Under the pieces are notes generated by a model. It ran no database searches. It worked only from the letters and a program-made list of their open reading frames with translations, and was not told the origin of the DNA. Positions 49,901 through 57,500 of a DNA stretch of 64,000 bases are shown here, one piece after another (position 1 is the first letter of the stretch; each line of letters opens with the position of its first letter). Both the position numbers and the translations under genes were made by a program. Source of the stretch: Kiritimatiellia bacterium (GTDB taxonomy: Bacteria; Verrucomicrobiota; Kiritimatiellia; RFP12; UBA1067); contig JAFRBA010000280.1 in the NCBI GenBank assembly GCA_017405115.1, positions 1 to 64,000 of the forward strand. The letters are read 5' to 3'.

Positions 49901-50637
49901 TAGCTCGTCCAGTAGTTCTTGTGGTGGTCGAAGCCGAGGTGCATCGAGGGCGGGAACTGGATCTGGTAGTCGTCTCCGCAGTGTACGGAAACGTTAGCCC
50001 AGTAGATCATCGACTCGATCCACGGCTGGCGGTTCATGAACACGTTCTCCGCGCGCAGCACGGCGCGGTCGGGGAGAAGCGAGAGGCCGATCGTCCACTT
50101 CAGGCGGCGGCGGAGTTCCGTCTCGCCGAACCAGATCGTCTTCGATCCGTCCTTGTTCTCGACGAGGCGCCAGTCGATCGGCATCGCCGTAGTGGCGCGG
50201 TGGTGGTGCGGGAAGTTCCACTCGACGCCGCCCGAGATCCACGCACCGAGCATTCCGATGAGCGCGGGCTTGACGACGTGCTGGCGGTAGAACGCCTCGA
50301 AGCCGGTCGCCTTGTCGGTGAAGTTGAGCAAATGCCCGCCATGTTCGGGGAGAAGCCCCATCTGAAGCCAGTCGTTCTCCAGCGTCAGGTACTTGTACGT
50401 CTCGTCCACCTTCTCGTCGTGCAGGACATCCTGCATCGGATACGGATAGACCCTGCCCTGCGCGCCCTGGTAGACGCGCCCCGTGTAGAAGAGCGGAGTC
50501 TTGTCGTATCCGCCCGGCTCGTACGTCGGCAACGTTATCGAATCTTCCCTGACGGACACCTCACCTGCAAATGCACAGAGGTGTGCGCCCATTGCGCACA
50601 CAGCCGCCAATACAACTTGTCCATTCTTCTTCGACAT
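46909..50637 (-). CDS. DUF5107 domain and TPR-repeat protein, rich in in-frame repeat insertions
   Basis: 1242 aa. A signal peptide (about residues 5-25) is followed by the DUF5107 beta-sandwich ('EHGGHLLNFTDKATGFEAFYRQ', 'GAWISGGVEWNFPHHH', about residues 30-420), a carbohydrate-enzyme-like fold. Residues about 510-1240 are TPR helices ('YYKRALEIDPGYTKANLAMGVRLAKNGSYAEAKPYLERAV'). The family is usually coded with saccharolytic genes. At least six short interspersed repeats are read through in frame: twin-hairpin elements at about residues 419-438 and 728-746, and phrase repeats at about 682-703, 826-838, 848-867 and 941-961. The start at 50637 lies 8 nt after TGCTATAAT. It is divergent from the XylR-like regulator. 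Confidence 0.82.
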   Translation of the reverse strand: MSKKNGQVVLAAVCAMGAHLCAFAGEVSVREDSITLPTYEPGGYDKTPLFYTGRVYQGAQGRVYPYPMQDVLHDEKVDETYKYLTLENDWLQMGLLPEHGGHLLNFTDKATGFEAFYRQHVVKPALIGMLGAWISGGVEWNFPHHHRATTAMPIDWRLVENKDGSKTIWFGETELRRRLKWTIGLSLLPDRAVLRAENVFMNRQPWIESMIYWANVSVHCGDDYQIQFPPSMHLGFDHHKNYWTSYPIGPRKEELELLPSQRSKYANDISGTMDLSWWKNFTIESRSIFGFDPDNAFMAGYDHKKNMGTAHVSNRHITVGKKFFLWGNFPEAHVWDTVLTDNDGPYLELMVGCWSDNQPDYSWIAPYETRKVEQFWFPVKGIGGVKNVTIDGAVNVDRLTPDEMLVGFHSTRVLKGCTITVGRSRRDRRAARSSNAPYQDDEVVFEEKNVSIDPNTPWCKTVKVDPSAKDQEFTASIEDESGKMFLTYTPVPEVKPEDVELPPKVENPKPPKEYTSAELAYEVGLRLDQFQNGLIDPEPYYKRALEIDPGYTKANLAMGVRLAKNGSYAEAKPYLERAVARATQNHTRALDAAPEYYLALCYRGLAETGAECQTPRASCLKRAEDLFWRCTWRLTHKKESYVEIARIAALKRDWQEALARIDDALALGQDEAKLWTMKGIFLRKLESGGVGEWRSGGVNSPTHNFNSALDRALLCDPLEYWAVVEKELGRAVSMKPPSGGIVDAALPLAAAEKNRGLKAQQLLECISDYWGIGCYDEVIALCDAALAKAAAEKPYKTEGALPLKETIAACDSYKNALFGYFKGAAILEKWKIESVKCKVGEATTAQDNNPENLVNPVKKTSASLRLCVRQTEVLSCFSAAAAMPTDYCFPDRLEEEEVLKIAADAAPELANTWYYLGCVEWNHDRKDAALADWKRCVELCEANSPTHHSPTHNSQLPTPNSSYALALRCIGFGLSHPGTYFTNTGVPSGVPSKEAYEYYLKSLEADPGNFRTLDEAGKLAERLNIPAPQRLALMEKYKATVYKYDACVLRLAYTYNAVGRYAEAHEILTTRRFHVWEGADGLLAPFVESCIGLGKAAMAKGDHKTALKYFEESTTYPANLQAGRPGDAGTEPKSRYFMAQCKKALGDAAGYKEELENSLKGWIHAGEMDYWRVKALRELGRYAEAAPLIAELRTAIKELETPQPEIINAYAKFAGDNSAMERAAKAREKASELRKLLKEIEQ
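47754..47812. repeat. GGGAGTTGGGAGTT / GAGTGGGTGAG phrase repeat
   Basis: Low-complexity words repeated three times each, read in frame as NSPTHHSPTHNSQLPTPNSS within the TPR protein. A related copy lies at 48528-48590. Confidence 0.75.
48034..48093. repeat. ACGCAGAG and GACAGGATTTACAAG phrase repeats in tandem
   Basis: ACGCAGAG is repeated three times (48034-48059), followed directly by a T-tract and GACAGGATTTACAAGATT. Both are read in frame as NLVNPVKKTSASLRLCV. The second word reappears at 55051-55140 inside the GH106 gene. Confidence 0.75.
48121..48157. repeat. TTACATTTTACACTTTCAAT phrase repeat
   Basis: AT-rich phrase in otherwise GC-rich coding DNA, read as KWKIESVKCKV in the TPR protein. 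A variant lies at 54862-54900 in the GH106 gene (read as ELKMENVEC). Confidence 0.7.
48398..48453. repeat. 56-bp twin-hairpin element inside the TPR gene, copy A
   Basis: Bounded by GGTAG and CTACC, exactly 56 bp. Hairpin 1: GGCGGCATC/GATGCCGCC; hairpin 2: GGCGGTTTC/GAAACCGCC. Read in frame as GRAVSMKPPSGGIVDAALP. Confidence 0.85.
48528..48590. repeat. GAGTGGGTGAG / CTCCTCCACTCC phrase repeat
   Basis: Two opposite-strand-looking word runs side by side, read in frame as ESGGVGEWRSGGVNSPTHN. Confidence 0.7.
49323..49378. repeat. 56-bp twin-hairpin element inside the TPR gene, copy B
   Basis: Bounded by GGTAG and CTACC, exactly 56 bp. Hairpin 1: GCGCGTTC/GAACGCGC; hairpin 2: GGCGGTCTC/GAGACCGCC. 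Read as VGRSRRDRRAARSSNAPY, in a different phase from copy A. Confidence 0.85.
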
Positions 50638-50736
50638 AATTTGACATTATAGCATACGCCAACCGACAGCATATACTCCATCAGCACATAAAAACATAGT
50701 CTATCGGGCAGGAACTTATGATATAATACATCGTCA
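50638..50736. promoter_or_regulatory. Divergent promoter and operator of the DUF5107 gene and the XylR-like regulator
   Basis: TGCTATAAT (minus, -10 at 50646-50651) and TGATATAAT (plus, -10 at 50722-50727), with start codons 8 and 9 nt downstream. Between them lies the operator: CATATACTCCATCAGCA ... TAGTCTATCGGGCAGG (50670-50712), two direct half-sites about 23 bp apart, also found upstream of the propeller-glycosidase gene. Confidence 0.75.
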
Positions 50737-51909
50737 ATGGACATCGTTCTCTTCTTTCAGTCGACTACGCGCAAGAGCTGGCAGCGGAAACTCGCCGGGG
50801 TGCATCGCTTCGCACAGGGACGGAACTGGTTCGTGCAGGTCGTCGAGCGGTTCGCGACGCCGGCCGAGATCCGACGGGCCATGAAGACATGGGCACCGGT
50901 CGGATGCCTCGTTGACCGCGCGATGAGCAGCGGCATTGCGCCGGACTCCGTGTTCAGGGACATTCCGACGGTCTATCTAGACCAGGACCCGCGCAAACGC
51001 TCGCGGAGGCATCCCTGCCTTCTGCACGACTCCGCCGCGTCCGCCGCGCTCGCAGGAGCTGAGCTGCTGAAAAGGGAATGCCGGTCATACGCCTACATCG
51101 GCATGGAGAGGGACGTCCACTGGGACAAGCCGAGGCGCGAGCGGTTCAAGGCCGAGGTGCGCAATGCCAGGCGCCCCTTCTTCGTTCTTCCCCGCACGGG
51201 GCTGGAGGAGGCCATCGCAGCGCTGCCGAAGCCATGCGGGATACTCGGCGCAAACGACTACTGTGCCATGGAAGCGTACTATGCCGCAACAAAAGTCGGG
51301 CTGGCGATTCCAGACGAGGTGGCCATCGCGGGCATCGACAACGACGAGCACTTCTGCGAAACCGTGTCGCCGGGCCTGACGAGCGTCGAGCCAGATTTCG
51401 AGGGAGCGGGCTACCGCCTCGCCCAGCTGCTCGCCGAGGAAATCGACCGCAGGCACCACGAGGCGCAATCCCGCCACGCCCGTCCCTCTGGTCACTCGCG
51501 TCCCTCCGGTCCCTGCGCCCGCACCGAGCACTACGGGCCGCTGAGGGTCGTGCGCCGCGGTTCGACGGCAAACGCGCCGGGGCAGAGCCCATCCGTCAGA
51601 CGCGCGCTCGAATACATACGCCGCCACGCATGCGAAGACTCGATACGGCTGGACGCCGTCGTCTCCGAAATGGGATGTTCACGGCGGCTGGCGACGCTCC
51701 GGTTCAAGAAGGAGACCGGCCGGACCATGCTTGAGGAAATCCACGAACACCGCATACGAACAGCCTGCGAACTCCTTGCCGGCGGACGCCTGCCGATCGC
51801 GACAGTGGTTGCTCAATGCGGCTACCGCTCAGACGGATTCGCAAAGAAGCTCTTTCTCTCCCACACAGGCATGACGATGCGCGAATACCGCAACTCGCAG
51901 CATAAATAA
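50737..51909 (+). CDS. XylR-like AraC-family transcriptional regulator with LacI-type sensor domain
   Basis: 390 aa. Residues 1-240 are a periplasmic-binding-protein-like sensor ('PSVLF'-type: 'GILGANDYCAMEAYYAATKVGLAIPDEVAIAGIDNDEHFCETVSPGLTSVEPDFEGAGYRLAQLL'), and residues about 290-385 a double helix-turn-helix AraC domain ('IRLDAVVSEMGCSRRLATLRFKKETGRTMLEEIHEHRI...VVAQCGYRSDGFAKKLFLSHTGMTMREYR'). It should bind a sugar in the cytoplasm and tandem half-sites in DNA. Residues about 243-262 (AQSRHARPSGHSRPSGPCA) are a low-complexity insertion in the linker. Start lies 9 nt after TGATATAAT. Divergent from the DUF5107 gene and 13 bp before an inositol-phosphatase gene. Confidence 0.87.
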   Translation: MDIVLFFQSTTRKSWQRKLAGVHRFAQGRNWFVQVVERFATPAEIRRAMKTWAPVGCLVDRAMSSGIAPDSVFRDIPTVYLDQDPRKRSRRHPCLLHDSAASAALAGAELLKRECRSYAYIGMERDVHWDKPRRERFKAEVRNARRPFFVLPRTGLEEAIAALPKPCGILGANDYCAMEAYYAATKVGLAIPDEVAIAGIDNDEHFCETVSPGLTSVEPDFEGAGYRLAQLLAEEIDRRHHEAQSRHARPSGHSRPSGPCARTEHYGPLRVVRRGSTANAPGQSPSVRRALEYIRRHACEDSIRLDAVVSEMGCSRRLATLRFKKETGRTMLEEIHEHRIRTACELLAGGRLPIATVVAQCGYRSDGFAKKLFLSHTGMTMREYRNSQHK

Positions 51910-51922
51910 GGAAAACTCGAAA

Positions 51923-52699
51923 ATGAAGACACTCCAATCTTGTCTTGAACCGATATGCAACCTCGCCCGCGAATGCGGACAGTTCATAAAAGACGCAGAC
52001 AGAAGCCATCTACACATCGACCAAAAATGCGGACGGGCGAATTTCGTCACGGAATACGACAGGAAAGTGCAGGAGCGGCTGAGGGCGGGATTGCTTGAAC
52101 TCATTCCGGACGCACGATTCATCGGCGAGGAGGGTTCTGCCCAGGAATTCTCGCCAACCGGAAAGTTCTTTATAGTCGATCCCATCGACGGCACAACCAA
52201 CTTCATCAAGGACTACCGCGCAAGCTGCATTTCCATCGCACTCGTCGTCGACGGCACGGCAGAGCTCGGCGTCATCTACAATCCGTATTCGGACGAGATG
52301 TTCTCGGCGATGCGCGACGGCGGTGCCTTCTGCAACGGAAACCGCCTGCACGTTTCGTCCGAGCCACTTGAAAACGCACTTGTCATCTTCGGGACGTCGC
52401 CATACCGCGAAGACCTGACAGACCGGTCGTTCAATCTGGCCTGCGCCTATTTCAAGAAGGCGGTGGATGTCAGGCGCAGCGGATCGGCAGCGCTGGACAT
52501 GTGCTCGATCGCGGCAGGCCGCGCAGAGCTGTTCTTCGAGCTTTCCCTCTCGCCATGGGACTATGCGGCAGGCGCTCTGATCGTGAAAGAGGCCGGCGGG
52601 CTTGTCAGCGACATCGACGGCAGAGAACTCGCCTACGACCGCCCATGCTCCGTCGTCGCCAGAAACGCTGTCGTGCAAACGATTCCTCTCGGCGCATGA
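51923..52699 (+). CDS. Inositol monophosphatase family protein
   Basis: 258 aa. 'FIGEEGSAQ' (metal-binding Glu), 'FIVDPIDGTTNFIKDYRASCISIAL' (DPIDGT motif) and 'SPWDYAAGALIVKEAGGLVSDIDG' (WDxAAG) are the three signatures of Mg2+-dependent, Li+-sensitive phosphatases. Substrate could be inositol phosphate, a sugar phosphate or adenosine bisphosphate. It lies 13 bp downstream of the XylR-like regulator, so a sugar-phosphate substrate is plausible. Confidence 0.9.
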   Translation: MKTLQSCLEPICNLARECGQFIKDADRSHLHIDQKCGRANFVTEYDRKVQERLRAGLLELIPDARFIGEEGSAQEFSPTGKFFIVDPIDGTTNFIKDYRASCISIALVVDGTAELGVIYNPYSDEMFSAMRDGGAFCNGNRLHVSSEPLENALVIFGTSPYREDLTDRSFNLACAYFKKAVDVRRSGSAALDMCSIAAGRAELFFELSLSPWDYAAGALIVKEAGGLVSDIDGRELAYDRPCSVVARNAVVQTIPLGA

Positions 52700-52744
52700 A
52701 TTCATCATTGCGCCGGCCTGCGCCCATTCGCGCTTTCGCCGCGC

Positions 52745-53686
52745 CTACGGACGCCTCTTGCCCATGCCGAAGAGGCGCAGCGCGGCGCGGAAGTCGGCCG
52801 GGAGCGGCGAGTGCGCGCGGATGGAGCGGCGGGGGTCCAGAGGGTCGGGAAGCTCGAGCGACGAGGCGTGGAGCATCTGCCGCGGCACCTGCATGAGCCT
52901 GGGGTCGCGCGCGGACTTCAGTCCGAACGTGCGGTCGCCGACAATCGGGAACCTGATGGACGCGAGATGGCGGCGTATCTGGTTCGTGCGCCCCGTCTCG
53001 ATGCGCACGCGCAGGAACGACGCGTCCGCCGAGACGGCCTCGCGCGTCACGCGCGAGACGGCCGGCTGGCCGTCCACGGGCGAGTCGATGACTTCGTGCG
53101 GATGCGGCATGCGCCCCACTGCGATCGCATGGTACGTCTTCGCCACGCGGTGCGTCTTGAACATCTCCACGGCCGCCCTGAAGGCCTCCTCGTCCGCCGC
53201 AAAGAGAAGGCACCCCGTCGTGTCCCGGTCGAGCCGGTGCACCGCGACAAGGCCGGGCTGCGCCTCCTGCTCGCGCAGCAGCGCCTCCACGGAGCCCGGC
53301 GAATCGCAGCTAAGGAGCCCCGCGGGCTTGTCGCACACAAGATACCTTTCGCCGCGCCAAAGAACGCGCACATGGCGCTTCAGGGGCTGCTTCGCGGGCG
53401 CGGAAGGCACAGTCCCGCGGCAGGGCGCGGACGACGCGCGGCCCTGGGCCTTCGCGCCGCGGACGACGCGCTCCGGCAGCTCGACGCGGTCGCCGACCCG
53501 CAGCCTGTACCCCGCCATCCACACGCAGTTGCGGTTGACCCATACGCTGCGGCCGTCGATGACCGCCTTGGCCGCGCGGCGCGACAGGGAGAAGCGCTGC
53601 GCGAGGAAGTCCTGCAGCACGGCGGGGTCCGACCGGCCGACCATGAGCGAGACGATGCCCGTCGTTCGCTGGGGGGCGCCGCGCAC
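52745..53686 (-). CDS. RluA-family pseudouridine synthase
   Basis: 313 aa. An S4-like RNA-binding domain ('LQDFLAQRFSLSRRAAKAVIDGRSVWVNRNCV...LRVGDRVELP') precedes the catalytic domain with 'AVHRLDRDTTGCLLFAADEEA', whose second Asp is the catalytic nucleophile, and 'RIETGRTNQIRRHLASIRFPIVGD'. The target uridine in rRNA or tRNA cannot be predicted. The GTG at 53686, 2 bp after the PAS gene stop, follows AGAAGGAC and is preferred; the first ATG is 14 codons later. Confidence 0.88.
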   Translation of the reverse strand: MRGAPQRTTGIVSLMVGRSDPAVLQDFLAQRFSLSRRAAKAVIDGRSVWVNRNCVWMAGYRLRVGDRVELPERVVRGAKAQGRASSAPCRGTVPSAPAKQPLKRHVRVLWRGERYLVCDKPAGLLSCDSPGSVEALLREQEAQPGLVAVHRLDRDTTGCLLFAADEEAFRAAVEMFKTHRVAKTYHAIAVGRMPHPHEVIDSPVDGQPAVSRVTREAVSADASFLRVRIETGRTNQIRRHLASIRFPIVGDRTFGLKSARDPRLMQVPRQMLHASSLELPDPLDPRRSIRAHSPLPADFRAALRLFGMGKRRP

Positions 53687-53688
53687 AA

Positions 53689-54405
53689 TCAGTCCTTCTG
53701 CAGAAGGCTGCCGACTACGCCGTGGACCTTGTGGCCGTGGAGGTTGGGGGCCAGCACGATCTCGACCTCCTCGCGGTCCTCGCCGTCGCCCTCCGCGACG
53801 ATTCCGGTAACCGTCTTCTCGCCGTCGAGCGCCTTGCGGAAGTTGGCCGGCATCGGGTCGTCGTCCATGAAATCGGAGAATACGTGCTTGCGGGCGTCTT
53901 CCAGGCTCTCAAGGCCAAACATCTCGAGGAACGCGTCGTTCGCCTCGCAGATCCTCCCGTCGGCGTCGCAGGCGAAGAGCGCGCTCTGCGCGACCTGGAA
54001 GGCGCTCGCCTTGGCGCGGAACGCGTTCATGTAGGCGCGGCGGCGCTCCACGTTGCGGATCGTGAAGATGAGGTCGCCGGGGTTCATCAGGTCTATCGAC
54101 GAGACGGCTACCTCGCACGCGACCTTCCGCCCGTCCTTCGCCACGCCGTTGGCGTCGATCACGACATGGCGGTCGCACTCCAGCCCCTTGCGGATGCGGA
54201 GGACGACGTCCTGCTTGAGCCCGGGTATGAACATCGACACCGGACGGTCCAGCACTTCGTCGAACTCGTAGCCGAAGTACTCCACCGTGCGCGGGTTGAC
54301 CTCGATGATGTGCCCGTTTGGGTCTGTGATCACGACGGCATCGTACATCCCCGCCAGGAACTGGCGGAAAAGCGAGCGTCTGTCCTTTGGTACGAATAGT
54401 GGCAT
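53689..54405 (-). CDS. Tandem PAS-domain protein
   Basis: 238 aa. Two PAS domains: 'LAGMYDAVVITDPNGHIIEVNPRTVEYFGYEFDEVLDRPVSMFIPG' (about 14-60) and 'AQSALFACDADGRICEANDAFLEMFGLESLEDAR' (about 140-175). No kinase, cyclase or HTH output domain is attached, so it probably signals through a partner or represents a receptor module alone. The start lies 11 nt after TGGTATAAT. Overlaps the rluA-like gene closely (2-bp gap), suggesting one transcript, though the functions look unrelated. Confidence 0.82.
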   Translation of the reverse strand: MPLFVPKDRRSLFRQFLAGMYDAVVITDPNGHIIEVNPRTVEYFGYEFDEVLDRPVSMFIPGLKQDVVLRIRKGLECDRHVVIDANGVAKDGRKVACEVAVSSIDLMNPGDLIFTIRNVERRRAYMNAFRAKASAFQVAQSALFACDADGRICEANDAFLEMFGLESLEDARKHVFSDFMDDDPMPANFRKALDGEKTVTGIVAEGDGEDREEVEIVLAPNLHGHKVHGVVGSLLQKD

Positions 54406-54416
54406 ATCTGGCGCAC

Positions 54417-54422
54417 ATTATA
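54417..54422 (-). promoter_or_regulatory. Extended -10 promoter of the PAS gene
   Basis: TGGTATAAT on the minus strand, 11 nt before the ATG; leader of about 4-5 nt at most. Confidence 0.6.
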
Positions 54423-54501
54423 CCACATCAGACGCATGTCGTGCAAATACGCCCCGGACACGAAATGCATTTTCCACCTCGTTTGCGAACCACCAGCCTT
54501 G

Positions 54502-57500
54502 CTACTTTAAGGCTTCACAAAGTCCCTCAGATTCCGCTCTTAGAAACCTGACTGGGCCGAGTAGGCCAGACGGGCGAAGCTTCGCGCCAGGCACTAGGCA
54601 CGGCGGCGTCCGTCCGCCGACGTTCCACACCGTCCATGTCTTGCGCTTCCCTGGCGGCTGGACAAAATCATAGGCAAGGCGGTTGAACCATGTCGACGTC
54701 ACCTCGACGCGAATCTCGTTAACCACCTTCTTCGCATACGGCGCAATGTCGCAACGATATGGCTCCGCCCACAATGCGGCCACTTCGTGTCCGTTCACGA
54801 ATACTCGCGCAAAATCGCGCACTTCGCCAAGGTCTAGCATCATGCAAACCCTTTCATCCGGCCCACATTCTACATTCTCCATTTTCAATTCTACATTCGC
54901 CGTATATGTCGCCGTGCCGGAAAATGCCCGCCCCTCTTCGGAAACGCCCGGCAAGTCCTTCCATGGCACAAGGTGGTCGAGTTCAATCCGCTCCGGCGCA
55001 CCCCATCCAGGCGGAAACGACAACGTCCAGGAATCAAGCGAAACGGGAGCGTTTTTTTTGACAGGATTAACAAGATTAACAGAATTGTCCTGTTCTCCCA
55101 ATCGTGTAAATCCTGTCAATCCTGTCGAGAAAAAGAATCCTGCAGGAGAGTAGTTGATAAGCCGCGTCTCGAACGGCGCAAGGTCGAGCGCCAGCGTCTT
55201 CTCGCCATGTTGCGTCGAGAACGTCACCTCGCCTGAATACCCCTTCTCATCTGCCGCGACAAAGAAGCAATCGGAATCGCCGTCGACGCGATGGTACCAA
55301 AGCAAATTAGGTGTTGCCACTATCTGTGGCTTCAACCCCGCAACCGCCGCATCTGCGGAACCCAACACTACGCGCCCGCCCTTCGCGGCAAGTTCTTCAA
55401 GCCGCGCATGCGTCTCTTGCGCAACGGCAACGGACGGCGGCACCCATATCGCCGCGTACGACATGCCATCCGGCAACGCGAAGCGTCCGTCCTTGACATC
55501 AAGGCGATTGAAGAGAGCGTCCGCATTCAAATAGTCGCACTTGAACCCATCAGGGAAATACTCGAGTTCGTCCGGCTTGTGGTCGAGGTCGTCGCCAAGG
55601 TAGCGCAAAGCGTCGACGACGGGCTTGCCGCGTTCGAGGAACGCGCAGCAATTCGCAGTCCAGTCGGTAAACGACCGCATGAACGGCCACCATGTCTGCC
55701 CGCGAACAAACGGCGTGCCAATGTACGAGCCGAAGCTCGTCCCCGGAACTCGCCCGTCGGTCTGCGGATTGTGGGTGCATGTATGAAAGACAAGATGCGT
55801 GACTCCACGCGCGAAATGCCTGACCGCCTGTTCCTTCAAGGTGCGGAAGTTCTCGTCCCATGTAAGCGACATGCTCGTAAACGCCTCGCAGTCTACGCGA
55901 CGCTTGCCGTATAGATGCGCTGCCGAGACGCAGGGGCGGACCGGCTTGAAGTTGGGGTGCCCCACACCTCCCCTGTCCAGCGGATACGGCTGCCAGAACT
56001 CGCACATGGGCGTGTCGCAGTACTTCCAGTATTCGAGGATGTCGCCCGGCACCACGTCGCCAAAGGCGGTTTCGTACACTACGGAAAGCCCCTTCGCATG
56101 CGCAAGCTCCGCCATACGACCATAGTAGTTCTTCGTAATGAGACTAGAAATCGTACGCCGCCAGTCCAAAAGGATCCTTTCCGTCTCCGCAGGAGAGTCC
56201 AGAACCCATCCGAACACCGCCGGCAGAATCGTCTTCACGTCATACCCGTTCGCCTCGCGGAACCATTCCGGCATCCGCCATGTCCATGTCTGGCGCTCGC
56301 ACTCCCAGCTGTCAACAATCATGCCGTTCAGTTTTCCGCCAGCGAGCGGACCGTCCACCAGCCGTCCAATGTAGCCCGCGAAATTCGCCTCTATTCCGCG
56401 AGGGTCGAGCTTGTCGCACTCCCAGCCGGTCGCCTCCTTCGGCGCGGGAGCGTTCACTTTCTTCATGTTGACATGCCCGACGCGCAGAACAGTCCAGTTC
56501 CCCGTAAGCACGTCGCCCGGCCTTACCACCCGCACCGCATTGCGCGGCACATACGCCGCCACGTCCTGCCGTGGCGCAGGACGCTTCAGCAGCCCACGCA
56601 ACACATGCCCCGCCTTGCCTTCCCAATTGTCGAGACGAGCGGCGGAATGCAGTTTCACAAACGGCAGCTTTATCGAATGCGGCGCCGTCATCGTCAGCCG
56701 CCAAGTCGCCGCCTCGCAGTGCGTAGCGACGACGCCCCCGTCGTCGCACCCCCCGCACGCAACCGAAAACGGCACCTTGTCCTGCCAGCATCCCTGCGGA
56801 TAGTCCACGTCGCAGACGATCTTCCATCCAGATTCCGTCTTGGCTTCAAACAAAACATGCGTATCTGGATTGTACGACCATGCGTGGTTCAGTTGGCTCG
56901 GAGACGGAAGCTCTAACGTACGAATTGTTACCGGATCTTCAAAATGGAACACGCGAACGTTCCCATTCGTCTCGATGGCACATGGCAGGACGCAATCACC
57001 GAGAGCGCCTTCCGGCGTCGGAAAAGCAAGATAGCACACATCCTGCCAGTCGCTGTCTGCGTCACAATACTCCTCCGGAATCGGAATGTCAGGAACGGTA
57101 GGGCGGCGTGTCCCCACGCCGCCGCATCTCGCGCACACCAACTTCCGCATGGCGTTCGACGGCGCAATCCACGGCCCACCGCTCATCGACCATCCCGGGC
57201 AGTTCTGCATCTTGAACGTCAAGCCTAGCCGCGCACATTCGTCGGCGGCATGCGCGACAAGATCGTCCCACTTCGGGCTGAGGCACGGAATCTGCTCGGC
57301 GACTCCGTCCCACGCCTCTGCTTCGCCCCACTGCCCGTGAAAGAACTGTATTCCGCCGAACCCGGCATCCTTCAGCGCCTCCAGGTCGGCAGTCAGCCCC
57401 GCCTTGGACACATTGCCGCCGATTATATGAAACCACGTCTCGGGGCGACTGTCCGCGCCCGCCGTCGCGTATGTCACCGTAACCGCCGCCGCAAGAATTG

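Noticed and set aside
49411..50652. 413-codon plus-strand frame opposite the DUF5107 gene
   Set aside because: No recognisable motif; the minus-strand protein shows clear DUF5107 and signal-peptide sequence.
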